A stretch of 34,550 nt of DNA, taken from positions 1 through 34,550 of the forward strand of contig JAEWEZ010000058.1 in assembly GCA_023389045.1 (NCBI GenBank). The letters run 5' to 3'. Within the stretch, counting starts at the first letter, position 1. Each line of letters opens with the position of its first letter. This DNA is from Actinomycetes bacterium. GTDB taxonomy: Bacteria; Actinomycetota; Actinomycetes; Actinomycetales; Dermabacteraceae. Below are positions 16,301 through 25,200 of the stretch, piece by piece. Under the pieces are notes generated by a model, which saw only the letters and a program-made list of their open reading frames with translations, had not been told where the DNA came from and did not search any database. The translations under genes and the position numbers were made by a program.

Positions 16301-16373
16301 CCGCGCCCCGCACTCACCTGCAGGCCGCGCCCCGCACACCCCGCAGTCCCCCGTGCTCACACCGCAACTCCGG

Positions 16374-16379
16374 TAGATT
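16374..16379 (+). promoter_or_regulatory. -10 box of probable leaderless upp promoter
   Basis: TAGATT is followed by CGCCTT and then the upp ATG at 16386. There is no Shine-Dalgarno sequence, and the A-T box stands out in GC-rich DNA. Confidence 0.65.
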
Positions 16380-16385
16380 CGCCTT

Positions 16386-17024
16386 ATGCGCGTTCTCGAC
16401 ATCAACCACCCCCTCGTGGACCACAAACTCACGGTGCTGCGTGACCGCACAACGCCCTCCCCTGTTTTCCGTCGCCTCGCCGATGAACTGGTCACTCTCC
16501 TGGCCTACGAGGCCACCCGCCACGTTGCGGTGCGGGAGGTGCAGATCGAGACGCCGGTGACCACCACGACCGGCCGCAAGCTGAGCGACCCGAAGCCGAT
16601 GGTGGTGCCGATTCTGCGCGCGGGCCTGGGCATGCTCGACGGGATGACCCGCCTGCTACCAACCGCCGAGGTTGGCTTCCTGGGCATGGTCCGCAATGAG
16701 GAAACCCTCGAGGTGACCACCTACGCGAACCGCCTGCCCGAGGATCTAACCGGCCGCCAGTGCTTCGTGCTCGACCCGATGCTCGCCACCGGCCACACCC
16801 TCATCGCATCGGTGAACTACCTGCATGAACGCGGCGCGAAGGACATTACCTGCGTGACGTTGCTGTCCGCGCCGGAGGGTCTGCGCACCCTGGAGGAAGC
16901 GATCGACCCCTCGGTGGATCTGACCGTGGTCACCGCCGCGATCGACGAAGGCCTGAACGAGAAGAGCTACATCGTGCCGGGTCTCGGGGATGCGGGCGAC
17001 CGCCTCTTCGGCGTCGTGGACTGA
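16386..17024 (+). CDS. upp: Uracil phosphoribosyltransferase
   Basis: This 212-aa cytosolic enzyme makes UMP from uracil and PRPP in pyrimidine salvage. Family blocks are clear: INHPLVDHKLTVLRD at the start, PILRAGLGMLDG, the PRPP-binding loop FVLDPMLATGHTL and the C-terminal YIVPGLGDAGDRLFG uracil-binding block. The PRPP loop reads ATGHT where many homologues read ATGGT or ATGGS, a mild change. Length is normal. The start is supported by the leaderless -10 at 16374 and by alignment with the usual N-terminus. Confidence 0.96.
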   Translation: MRVLDINHPLVDHKLTVLRDRTTPSPVFRRLADELVTLLAYEATRHVAVREVQIETPVTTTTGRKLSDPKPMVVPILRAGLGMLDGMTRLLPTAEVGFLGMVRNEETLEVTTYANRLPEDLTGRQCFVLDPMLATGHTLIASVNYLHERGAKDITCVTLLSAPEGLRTLEEAIDPSVDLTVVTAAIDEGLNEKSYIVPGLGDAGDRLFGVVD

Positions 17025-17180
17025 GGCTCCTCGACACTTTCGCGGCCACCTCACCAGCCCCGGCCGCTGCCGACCGTGCCGGCTTCTTGCAGCCGCACCC
17101 CGACCCCTCACCTCCGCGGCCACACTCACCCCGGCCACCCCAGCCACCCCGGCCGCACTCACGAAGATCTCGAAATATGA

Positions 17181-17210
17181 ACCAGCGCTCGCCATGCGGC
17201 GGGCGCTGGT
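17181..17210 (+). other. Stem-loop after upp and before a small ORF
   Basis: ACCAGCGCTCGCC and GGCGGGCGCTGGT form a 13-bp stem with one G-T pair and a four-base loop (ATGC). It lies 156 bases after upp, so it may terminate upp or sit in the leader of the small ORF at 17224. The rest of 17025-17223 holds GC-rich, Pro/His-coding-like sequence without a convincing gene. Confidence 0.55.
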
Positions 17211-17223
17211 GCATTCTGGGCCC

Positions 17224-17334
17224 ATGGCATACGCAGCGCTCCGTCCCGAGGCCACCCGCCGGGTGGCCCGGTCGTTGATGCGCGCCCGCATGCACATGAT
17301 GATGCAGATGATGCAGCGTCAGCCGCGCCTGTGA
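17224..17334 (+). CDS. Possible Met-rich micropeptide, 36 aa
   Basis: This small frame encodes a basic peptide with an N-terminal Arg-rich helix (RPEATRRVARSLMRARM) and a HMMMQMMQRQ run. Seven of 36 residues are Met. A CATTCT box lies six bases before the ATG, in the same arrangement as the leaderless genes nearby, although the box is weak. A strong stem-loop lies just upstream. If real it could bind metal or RNA, but no family is recognised and chance coding is possible. Confidence 0.35.
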   Translation: MAYAALRPEATRRVARSLMRARMHMMMQMMQRQPRL

Positions 17335-17518
17335 GGTTTCGCGAACACCCCGCAGATCACCCCCGACGGGCCGGCTGACAGGAGCCGGTCGGAAGGCGCG
17401 GGCTCCAGGTGCCCCCGGGAGCACAGCCCACGGATCCGCCGCTCGGCGTGGAATCCAGGGATCCCGTCTCACCCCGTCCGCCGCGCGGAATGCCGCGCCG
17501 CCCCTGGAGACCTGCATC

Positions 17519-18364
17519 ATGACTATCGTGCTGGACCGTTCTTCTCTCAGCACCCCCCACACCACCCCCCACACCTCTTCCCGCACCGCGCCTCGCACCA
17601 CTAGCCACGGTGGTGTCCGCCTGCTCAGCCCGACCGCCTCAGCCCCCGAAACCGGGCAGGGCGAGGAACTGACGGTCACGCTGACGGTCACTCTCCCGGC
17701 GGGAACGCGTGATGTGGAGGCGGCACTCCTTGCCGACACGCTACGCGCGCAGGCTCGGCGGGCTGCCGGCCCGCGCGGCGCCCGCGCGAGTGTGCGTATC
17801 GATAATGCCGGCTCGGCATCCGGCTCCGCGGGAGCTTCCGCGGGTGGGACCGCTCGCGCTGCTGCTCAGGGGGTGGGGCCGACGGCGCCCCGGGCTCTGC
17901 ATCCGCTCCCGGGTGGTGCGGCGGGCGCTCCGCTGCGGCCGCGCCGCGCGGGGATTGTGTCGCCGAACTCTCCGGCGCGCCGCGATGCCGAGGCGGCCCG
18001 TCGCCGGGTGCTGCGGGCCACGGCGGTGAGCCCGGCTTCGCCCTCGGATCCGGCCGCGGCCAGTGGCCTCGTGGTGGACCTGTATGGGCGGCGTCTGCGG
18101 ATTGACGGGGAGGACATCGCGCTGACGCATAAGGAGTTTGAGCTGCTTGCGCATCTGGTGCGTCGCAGCCGCCACGTGGTGAGCCGCCAGGAGCTGATGG
18201 GCACGGTGTGGGCCGATGCCGATACGGAAATCGGCGAGCGCACCGTGGATGTGCATGTGCGGCGTCTGCGCTCCAAGCTGGGGCGTTACCGCCGACTGAT
18301 TTCGACGGTACGTGGGTCCGGGTACCGCGTGGATCCGGGCAGCGACGTGGCTGTTCTCGGCTGA
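17519..18364 (+). CDS. OmpR/PhoB-type winged-helix regulator without a receiver domain
   Basis: This 281-aa protein has a clear C-terminal DNA-binding domain of the trans_reg_C type at about 182-276. It shows LTHKEFELLAHLVRR, VVSRQELMGTVW, TVDVHVRRLRSKLG and the wing VRGSGYRV, as in response regulators. The usual receiver domain with its phospho-Asp is missing. In its place are about 50 Ser/Thr/Pro-rich residues, a short stretch of beta and helix (about 50-85) and a low-complexity Ala/Gly/Pro/Arg region. There is no membrane segment. Its activity is therefore probably set by level or by protein partners. GGAGA lies nine bases before the ATG at 17519. Its targets are unknown. Confidence 0.85.
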   Translation: MTIVLDRSSLSTPHTTPHTSSRTAPRTTSHGGVRLLSPTASAPETGQGEELTVTLTVTLPAGTRDVEAALLADTLRAQARRAAGPRGARASVRIDNAGSASGSAGASAGGTARAAAQGVGPTAPRALHPLPGGAAGAPLRPRRAGIVSPNSPARRDAEAARRRVLRATAVSPASPSDPAAASGLVVDLYGRRLRIDGEDIALTHKEFELLAHLVRRSRHVVSRQELMGTVWADADTEIGERTVDVHVRRLRSKLGRYRRLISTVRGSGYRVDPGSDVAVLG

Positions 18365-18617
18365 GCCTCCCGACGGGCTGACCGCGCGGCCCGGCGGCCC
18401 GCCGTCTGCCTTCGGTCGCCGCCGTGGGTCGCCCGGAATAGTGGAGCGTCGTGCGGGAGTGAGTACATCTCATTCCGGCACGGCGCTCTCTGCATCCCCT
18501 ACCGGCGCGGCTATCAGCACGGCGCCCTCAGCATTCTGGCCCGACGCGACACGTCACCTTTCAGCACTCACGGCGAAGCCCGGCCCCTATGCCCCCGTCA
18601 TCTCCGCCTGCGGCCCC

Positions 18618-18699
18618 CCAAAAAAGCCCCCGAAAAAGAATGAGACGAGCGGCCCGGAGCTCTCGCGCGACTCGAAGTCGGGGGCTCACGGACCGCTCG
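18618..18699 (-). terminator. Intrinsic terminator with an interlocking alternative stem
   Basis: On the minus strand AGCCCCCGA (18686-18678) pairs with TCGGGGGCT (18633-18625), followed by a T run. This is the only terminator here with a real U-tract. A second pair, CGAGCGGTCCG (18699-18689) with CGGGCCGCTCG (18656-18646), interleaves with the first. The two stems must either form a pseudoknot or exclude each other. It lies downstream of the 6C-like RNA. Confidence 0.6.
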
Positions 18700-18739
18700 C
18701 CAGGCCTGTCGTCCGTCAGGGGTGGGTACGGGCGAGCAG

Positions 18740-18828
18740 GCGAGACGGATGACGCAGGTGGGGGGGAACCTGATGATGTCACCCATCCGGCCGTCTCCTT
18801 CGAGGGGGGGGTTCAGGAGACGGCACAC
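18740..18828 (-). ncRNA. 6C-like small RNA (actinobacterial, C-rich loops)
   Basis: On the minus strand two adjacent hairpins carry runs of C in their loops. The first is GCCGTCTCCT pairing perfectly with AGGAGACGGC (18824-18790) around an eight-C loop. The second has outer stem CGGATG/CATCCG (18789-18746) and inner stem CAGGT/ACCTG around a seven-C loop. Two hairpins with loops of at least six C residues define the actinobacterial 6C RNA class, which has been noted near chromosome-partitioning genes. A ParA-like gene lies 1.6 kb away. The transcript probably runs on to the terminator near 18618, about 210 nt. The 5' end is uncertain. The assignment rests on structure by eye and not on a covariance search. 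Confidence 0.72.
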
Positions 18829-19391
18829 CTATGAAGTTTTGGCCGAGAGCGTGGTCTCCCGGGCTGCTGCCGAGACGATATCAACCGTTTCTTGGAGCCT
18901 GGGCCCCCGAAAGACCCGGCTGCAATGTGATCGTTGCGATCCCGTCTCCCGTTCGGTGGAAATCACCGGCCGGTGGAGACTTCCGTGACTGCATCCCTCA
19001 CTGCTGTGACGCTCTGCGCGGCCTTTGCATTGTCTGGATACACCCGGGAGAGACCCGGGTTGATGCTGTCTGGAACCCTTCAGACGATCAAAATCTAAAC
19101 ACATCTTCGCCGCTGTGTAAACGACGTGACAATCATCATTTGCCCAGGTCGCACACAATCTTGACACCCGATCGCGATCAATCGGCAAGAGGGGAAATAT
19201 CTTGAACACATGCTTAGGAAAAGGCTGAAAGAAACCTCTTGTCTGGGCCGTTCCCATCTCGATCTCGACCTCTTATCGGTCCCTTCTCAGCCCGATCTCG
19301 GCCTAGATCTCGGCCTGGTCTCCCCACCCTTCTCAACCCCCGCTCGGTGCGAGTTTCCGCCCTGTTCTCAGCAGCGTTCTCAGCAGCGTTT
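18829..19391. other. Gene-free, less GC-rich stretch with a possible leftward promoter
   Basis: No convincing gene is visible on either strand, although frames of 88-142 codons cross it. On the minus strand TTTACA (19121-19116), 18 bases and TAGATT (19097-19092) form a fair promoter that could start a long RNA through the 6C hairpins. Small stem-loops include ACCCGGG/CCCGGGT near 19050 and GTCTG/CAGAC near 19070. The palindromic GATCGCGATC lies near 19175. The lower GC suggests non-coding RNA or a decayed gene. Confidence 0.4.
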
Positions 19392-20153
19392 TCAGCAGCT
19401 CGGCTCTCCCGGGCGCAGAGTGATGACGGTGGCGTCGTCATGCACTTTTCGGGGCCGACGGGCCGGGTCGAGCGCAGCCTCGGCCTCACGCAATCGCCGC
19501 AACATCTCGGCAGGATCCCTGGCCAGAGCCACGTCCAACGCATCGTCGTCCATGAGACCGCACAGGTCGACGGCCCGCGTTACCCCGTCGGTCACCAGAT
19601 GTAAGCGCTCCAGCGACGCCACCGGGAGGGTGCCGCAGAGCGCCTCGTGCGCCGCCTCCGGCTCATGCCGGGCCACCCAGAACCCGCCGGGGCGGTTGCG
19701 CTGCGCTTCGATCTGCTCGGAGGCGCGGCAGCGGCGGCGCACCTGATCGACTCGCAGGTCGGTGAGGCGCCGCATGCTCCCGTCGGTGTGGCGCAGCAGG
19801 AGGGAACAGTCACAGAGAACCAAGTGGTCGATCATGGCCCCGCAACGCCTAGCCATCGCCACGGTGGCGGAGGGGCCGCCGCGGTCCAGCTCGCAGTGGC
19901 CGGCGTGAAGGTCGCGCACCTGCGCAATGCCCGCGGCGAGCGCCTCACGCAGCGTCGATGCCTCCTGCGCTGTCTCGAGCAGGGCCTCACACAACGCATG
20001 GGCGAACCAGGCCACGCTGTGCTCGCAGCCGGAGCGAAACCGCGCGGGCACCCCGGCCCCGTCGACCACCACGGCCACCTCGCCGCGCACTCCGCAGGCG
20101 TCCTCATTGGGAGCGTCCGGAGAGGCAGGGAGGCTGAGGAGGGTGGCGTCCAC
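19392..20153 (-). CDS. PP2C-like protein phosphatase domain protein
   Basis: This 253-aa cytosolic protein resembles the PPM/PP2C family of metal-dependent Ser/Thr phosphatases. Metal-binding blocks are recognisable as NEDACG near the start, VVVDGAG (about 29-35), LHLVTDGVTRAV (about 185-196) and DDATVITLR at the end. The canonical DGxG is DGAG, and the family core is otherwise compact. It could oppose a Ser/Thr kinase such as the one at 27936-29372, but that link is only by distance. The GTG start at 20153 follows a TACGCT box by six bases, a leaderless arrangement. It is divergent from the ParA-SNF2-SWIM operon across 323 bases. Confidence 0.8.
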   Translation of the reverse strand: MDATLLSLPASPDAPNEDACGVRGEVAVVVDGAGVPARFRSGCEHSVAWFAHALCEALLETAQEASTLREALAAGIAQVRDLHAGHCELDRGGPSATVAMARRCGAMIDHLVLCDCSLLLRHTDGSMRRLTDLRVDQVRRRCRASEQIEAQRNRPGGFWVARHEPEAAHEALCGTLPVASLERLHLVTDGVTRAVDLCGLMDDDALDVALARDPAEMLRRLREAEAALDPARRPRKVHDDATVITLRPGEPSC

Positions 20154-20159
20154 GGTGCC

Positions 20160-20165
20160 AGCGTA
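20160..20165 (-). promoter_or_regulatory. -10 box of probable leaderless PP2C promoter
   Basis: On the minus strand TACGCT is followed by GGCACC and the GTG start at 20153. No ribosome-binding site is present. Confidence 0.5.
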
Positions 20166-20416
20166 GAGCGGCGCAGACGGGGTGGGTCTCGATGGGTGCC
20201 TGTCGGGCGCGGGCCTGGCTGAGATCAGGGCCGACGGGGCTCACTCAGGATCCACCCCGACGCTGGCGCGCCCCTCCTCCCAGGGGAACCCAGGGCCTCG
20301 ACCCCACAGAAGGCCCGCCCCCACGCCGCCCCGCTCGCCTCACCGCGCGACTCCTCCCCACGCGAGGCCGCGCACACTTCCCTGGCGGGGAGGGGCGCGG
20401 CCCGGCCGTCCCGCCG

Positions 20417-20422
20417 TAGAGT
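20417..20422 (+). promoter_or_regulatory. -10 box upstream of the ParA-like gene
   Basis: TAGAGT lies 54 bases before the ATG at 20477, giving a leader of about 48 nt that carries the ribosome site GAGGAG. No strong -35 is visible. The rest of the 20154-20476 gap holds one CCCCGTCGGC motif (20230-20239, minus) and nothing else I can name. Confidence 0.45.
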
Positions 20423-20476
20423 GGGAAGGCACATGCTCTCGCCCGAGGGCCCCACCCGTACCGAGGAGTTCGATCG

Positions 20477-22216
20477 ATGATCGCCCAGGCGCGCATCACC
20501 TCCGACACCAGTGCCACAGTCCACCTGAGCGACGACACCGTTGAGCTGACTGGCGCGAACCTTGCGGAGGTCCGCGCCCAGGTTAAGCAGGTGTTTATCC
20601 GGGAAGCGCGCCGTCAGGGCGCACGGATCGACATTGTGATTGTGGAACCGGATATTCGTCATCACCTGGCGGTGGAGCCGACGGGTCGGATTGCGAGCCG
20701 CCCGGCGGATGACCGCCCGGTGTACGGGCCGGAGGCTGATTTTCCGCTCGGGCAGGAAGAGACCGGCGGCTCCGTCGGCCCCCTGACGACCACCGGGCAC
20801 AGCCATGTTTCGCATCGTCGCAGCGCTACGTCCCCGGTGACCGGTGAGCATCGTGTGCAGGAGTTTCATAGCGCGCAGAGCGCCACGGAGGCTGATGACG
20901 CAAGCGATGACGCCGAGGAGCCGAGCCGTTCTGGCGCGTCTGTCCCGGAGGCGGCGCGACCGGCCTCCCGTCACTGCCCCTCGCATTCGGCGCTGAGCGC
21001 ACCGAGCGCGTCGACGGATACCGGCATGTTCACGCCGGTGTCGGCGGCCTCCTCGGCGAGCGCGGTCTCTGCCCCGTCGGCGGCGGAAGCGCATGAGGCA
21101 GCAGGCGAAGGCGCCGCCGATTCCACGAGCTCCGCCTCCCCGGCGTCACCGACGGAAGTTCCCGGTACCTCCGCATCGGCCGATGCCCCTGCGACCTCTG
21201 CCACCGCGGAGCGCAGCAGCCGTCGTGACCCGATCCGTCCCGGCCCCACGCTGCGCGCCACCTCGGAGTCGGACGGCCCCGCCCGCCCGACCCTGCATGA
21301 TCTGCAGTCTTCCTCGGCCAAGCCGAAGCGGGCCCCAGCCACGAAGGGCTTCCCCGGTTTCATGCGCAAGGCGACCGGCGGCCTGATTTCTCTGCCGCCG
21401 AATAAGCAGGAGCGGCATGAACGTGACCGTGACGAGCGGATCCGCCGCCCGCTGGATGGCCCGAAGAATATTGCGGTGGTGAACCTCAAGGGCGGGGCAC
21501 ACAAGACCACCGCGACCCTGATGCTTGCCGCGACCCTGGGTGTGGCCCGTGGCGGCGGCGTGCTGGCCTGGGATAACAATGAGACGCGAGGCACGCTGGG
21601 CTGGCGCGGGAAGCCTGCCGATCATCACCGCACGGCCCTGGATTTGCTGCATGATCTGGACCGTCTGGAGGGTCCGCGCGCCTCGGTGGCGGATCTGGAC
21701 CGCTATGTGCGTCACCAGGGCGAGACTCGTTTCGACATTCTCGCCTCCGATGAGGATCCGGGCTCGGCTGCCTCCATCGATGGTGAAGCCTTCGAAGCGC
21801 TCGATGACACCCTCTCGCGCTTCTACCGCATCAAGGTGGTGGATACCGGCAACAATGTGCGCGCCTCGAACTGGCTCGCGGCCGTGCGCACGGCAGATCA
21901 GCTGGTCATCATCTCCACGGTGCGTGAGGACACCTTCAATGCGGCCGCGTGGATGATCGACGAGCTGCGTGCCACGGGCCTGGCCTCGCAGGTGGATAAC
22001 GCGGTGACGGTTCTCTCGCGGTCCTCGAAGGGCAAGATCGACAAGGTGCTGCATAAGCGTCTGCTGAACCACTTCGGTGCGCATACGCGGGCCGTGGTGG
22101 AGGTTCCCTATGAGGAGTCCTTCGTGGATGGTTCTCCGCTGAACTGGCCGCGCGTCTCGGAGGCGTCGAAGTCGGCGTGGTTGGAGGCGACCGCGCTTAT
22201 CGTCGACGGGCTGTGA
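20477..22216 (+). CDS. ParA/MinD-like ATPase with long disordered N-terminal region
   Basis: This 579-aa protein has three parts. A small ordered N-terminal region (1-70) is followed by about 260 residues of Ala/Ser/Pro/Glu low-complexity sequence. A ParA/MinD ATPase domain runs from about 330 to 579. The deviant Walker A is KGGAHKTT (338-345), with both lysines of the class. DNNETRGTLGWR follows, and IKVVDTGNNVRASNW carries the switch aspartate. Such proteins position DNA, protein clusters or pili. The target here is unknown. GAGGAG lies eight bases before the ATG. The stop overlaps the SNF2 start as GTGA, so it is translationally coupled to the helicase. A 6C-like RNA nearby fits the known link of that RNA class with ParA-like genes. 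Confidence 0.88.
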   Translation: MIAQARITSDTSATVHLSDDTVELTGANLAEVRAQVKQVFIREARRQGARIDIVIVEPDIRHHLAVEPTGRIASRPADDRPVYGPEADFPLGQEETGGSVGPLTTTGHSHVSHRRSATSPVTGEHRVQEFHSAQSATEADDASDDAEEPSRSGASVPEAARPASRHCPSHSALSAPSASTDTGMFTPVSAASSASAVSAPSAAEAHEAAGEGAADSTSSASPASPTEVPGTSASADAPATSATAERSSRRDPIRPGPTLRATSESDGPARPTLHDLQSSSAKPKRAPATKGFPGFMRKATGGLISLPPNKQERHERDRDERIRRPLDGPKNIAVVNLKGGAHKTTATLMLAATLGVARGGGVLAWDNNETRGTLGWRGKPADHHRTALDLLHDLDRLEGPRASVADLDRYVRHQGETRFDILASDEDPGSAASIDGEAFEALDDTLSRFYRIKVVDTGNNVRASNWLAAVRTADQLVIISTVREDTFNAAAWMIDELRATGLASQVDNAVTVLSRSSKGKIDKVLHKRLLNHFGAHTRAVVEVPYEESFVDGSPLNWPRVSEASKSAWLEATALIVDGL

Positions 22217-25200
22217 GCACGGGGGCCCGGCCGCTGCGGCGCCTGCACCTGGTGCTGGATGCGGATCTGGGTCCGGCACTGTGGGTACGGGAGCAGGTGG
22301 GCCCGGGTCGTTCGCGTGCCCTGGATGACCTCACCGAGCTGCTGGCTGCCTGCCCGCCGCCCCTCCGGGATGCCCTGGATACAGGCCGGTGCCGGCTGCG
22401 GCATCGGGTGCGGATCGCAGATAGTTCCGGGGGGAGCCGACGGGTTCCAGCGCTCCCCCTTCCCGCTGCGCACTTGGTGGCGGTCACCGCGGCCGTGTGG
22501 GCTCGCTGCGAGGAGCGTTTCGGGCAGGAAGCGGTCACGACGGCGGCATCGCTGCTGGAGCAGGGCCGTGCGATGCTCCTTGCGGAAGAGATCGCGGCAA
22601 TGCCGGACCTACTCGCAGCGGCGCTTCAGGACCAGCGTGCTGAGGAACTCGTCCAGTCGCGGCATCTGAGTTTCGATCTGGAGGAGCGGGCCGACGGGGC
22701 GCATCTGGTGTGGCGCTCTCCCGACCGGAATGCCGCGCCGATGCTGCACGCCCTCGTCGATGCGCGGGCGCGGGAGGCGTTCGCGCCCTCTGCTCCCGAA
22801 ACAGCACATACCCCCGCCGCCGATGACGCCCCGCCCGTCGAAGATCCCTGTGGTGTTCTCGCCGCCCTCGGCCCCGCCGATGAGCCGCTGACCGCAGATC
22901 TGCCCACGCGCCGCGATCTGCTGCGCACCCTGCACGAATGGCTCGCCACGGCCCGGCAGGGGGTGCGCCTGGCCTCGCATGATGCGGAACTGGTGGTGCG
23001 TTTGCATGAGCCGCCGCTCGGCACGGCCTGGCCGCTGCAAACGTGCCTACGAGAGCGCGATGGCACCGTGCATCCGGTGGCTGACCTGCGGGCCGTTGGC
23101 GATCTCAGCGCCGCGCAGGCGGCGGAGGCGAGCGGCGCCCTGCTGCGCCTTTCAGCCACGGTGCGGGAGGCCACGGTGGATGACACCGGGGTGGACTGGC
23201 TGCTCACCACCGCTCAGGCCAGCACCTTCCTCACCGTAGATGCGCCCGCCCTGGAGGAGGCGGGTATCACGGTGATGCTGCCGCGGCAGTGGACCGCGCA
23301 GCGCACCACCCTCCGCGCCGAAGCCGCCCCCGGTCAGGCGGAGCAGGAGGGTAAGGACCCGAGCGAGCGCCGCCCCGGAGTGGGACTGGATGCCATGGCC
23401 CGTTTCCGCTGGCGGATGGCGATCGGCGAGGTGGAACTAACCGACGAGGAGATGCAGGACATCCTCGAGGCTCAGGCGGAACTGGTGCAGCTTCGCGGCC
23501 AGTGGGTGCGGCTGGACGCTGCCACCCGCCGCGCCGCGGAGCGTTTCCTCGATGCCTTCGCGGCCCGCACTCGCGCCACCCGTCAGGCACAGGCCGAGGA
23601 TCCGCTGGCCACCGGCCGGTCGGTAACAGGCCCGTCGGCCCGACAGGACACAACCACCGCGCCCGCCCCGGCGCGCGCGACCGCCCGCACCGACGCTCTT
23701 CCCGAGGCGCTGGAGCCACTGCCGCTGTCCACACCGGCCACCGCCGTCGGCGAGCTGAACTGGACAGACCTTTTCGCCCTGCTCCTCTCCCCCGAGGCAA
23801 CCGATCTGGATCTGGGCGTCGGCGCCCTCTCGCAGCTGCGCGGCGGCGGTCTGCTCGACCTCATGCCCGGTGGGCCAGGGGCGGAGCACCTCCCTGACCC
23901 GAGCACCCTGCGCGCCACCCTGCGGCCCTACCAGGTGGAGGGCCTGAACTGGATGTGGGCCCTGCACCGTCTGGGCCTTGGCGGGATCCTCGCCGACGAT
24001 ATGGGCCTCGGGAAAACAATGCAGGTGCTCGCGCTGCTGTGCCGGGAGCGGGAGGAAGCAGCGGGGTCCGTCGGCCCCACCCTCCTGGTCTGCCCCATGT
24101 CGGTGGTCGGGGCCTGGCAGCGGGAGGCACGCACCTTCGCCCCGCATCTGCGGGTGCATGTGCATCACGGCGGAGACAGGCTGCGCGATGAGTCCTTCAC
24201 CGCGGGCGCGCAGGACCTCGACCTGGTGCTCACCACCTACTCCCTCCTTGCCCGTGACCAGCGGATTCTTTCCGGAGTGGACTGGCATCGGATCGTCTTC
24301 GATGAAGCGCAGCATGTGAAGAACCCCGGCACCCAGGTCACGCGCGCCGCGCGGGCGCTTCCCGCCCGGCACCGTCTAGCCCTCACCGGCACCCCGGTCG
24401 AAAACCGCCTGGATGACCTGCACTCGCTGATGGAGGCAGTCAATCCGGGTCTGCTCGGATCGGCGGAGAGTTTCCGGGAGCGGATCGCCTCCCCGATCGA
24501 AACCAGCGGTGACCCGGGGGCGCTCAGCCGTCTGCGCTTCGTGACCGCGCCCTTCGTGCTGCGACGCGTGAAAACGGACCGCTCGATCATTCGCGACCTG
24601 CCCGAGAAGATCGAACTGACGCGGATCGTCTCGCTCACCCCCGAGCAGGCGGGTCTGTATCAGGCACTCGTGGATGACCTGATGATTCAGCTCGACGGCG
24701 CCGATCAGAAACAGCGGCGCACCCTGGTGGTATCGACCCTGACCAAGCTCAAGCAGGTGTGTAACCATCCCGCGCATTACCTCGGGGATGGAACGGCGCT
24801 GCTGCGCGAGGGGAGCCACCGCTCCGGGAAACTCGAGATGTTTGAGGACCTGCTGGAGGGAGCATTCGAAGCGGGATCCTCGGTGCTGGCCTTCACCCAG
24901 TTCACGACCTTCGGGCACATGATCGTGCCGTACCTGCAGGATCGTTTCGGGATCACGGTGCCGTTCCTGCACGGCGGGGTGGCGAAGAAAGACCGCGACC
25001 AGATGGTCGCTGATTTCCAGGACTCAACCACGCCGGGGCTGATGCTGCTGAGCCTGCGCGCCGGAGGGACCGGGCTCACGCTCACCGCGGCGAACCATGT
25101 GGTGCATCTGGACCGCTGGTGGAATCCGGCGGTGGAGAATCAGGCCACCGACCGCGCCTACCGGATCGGGCAGCGACGCGATGTGACCGTGCACCGGCTG

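Noticed and set aside
18746..18824. Riboswitch on the plus strand (c-di-AMP-like, from GGGGGAACCTGA)
   Set aside because: No rightward gene follows within 1.6 kb. The C-rich loops on the minus strand and the minus-strand U-tract terminator fit 6C RNA better.
18312..19257. Several open frames of 73-146 codons on both strands around the 6C-like RNA
   Set aside because: They overlap each other, have no ribosome sites or domain signals, and cross the RNA hairpins.
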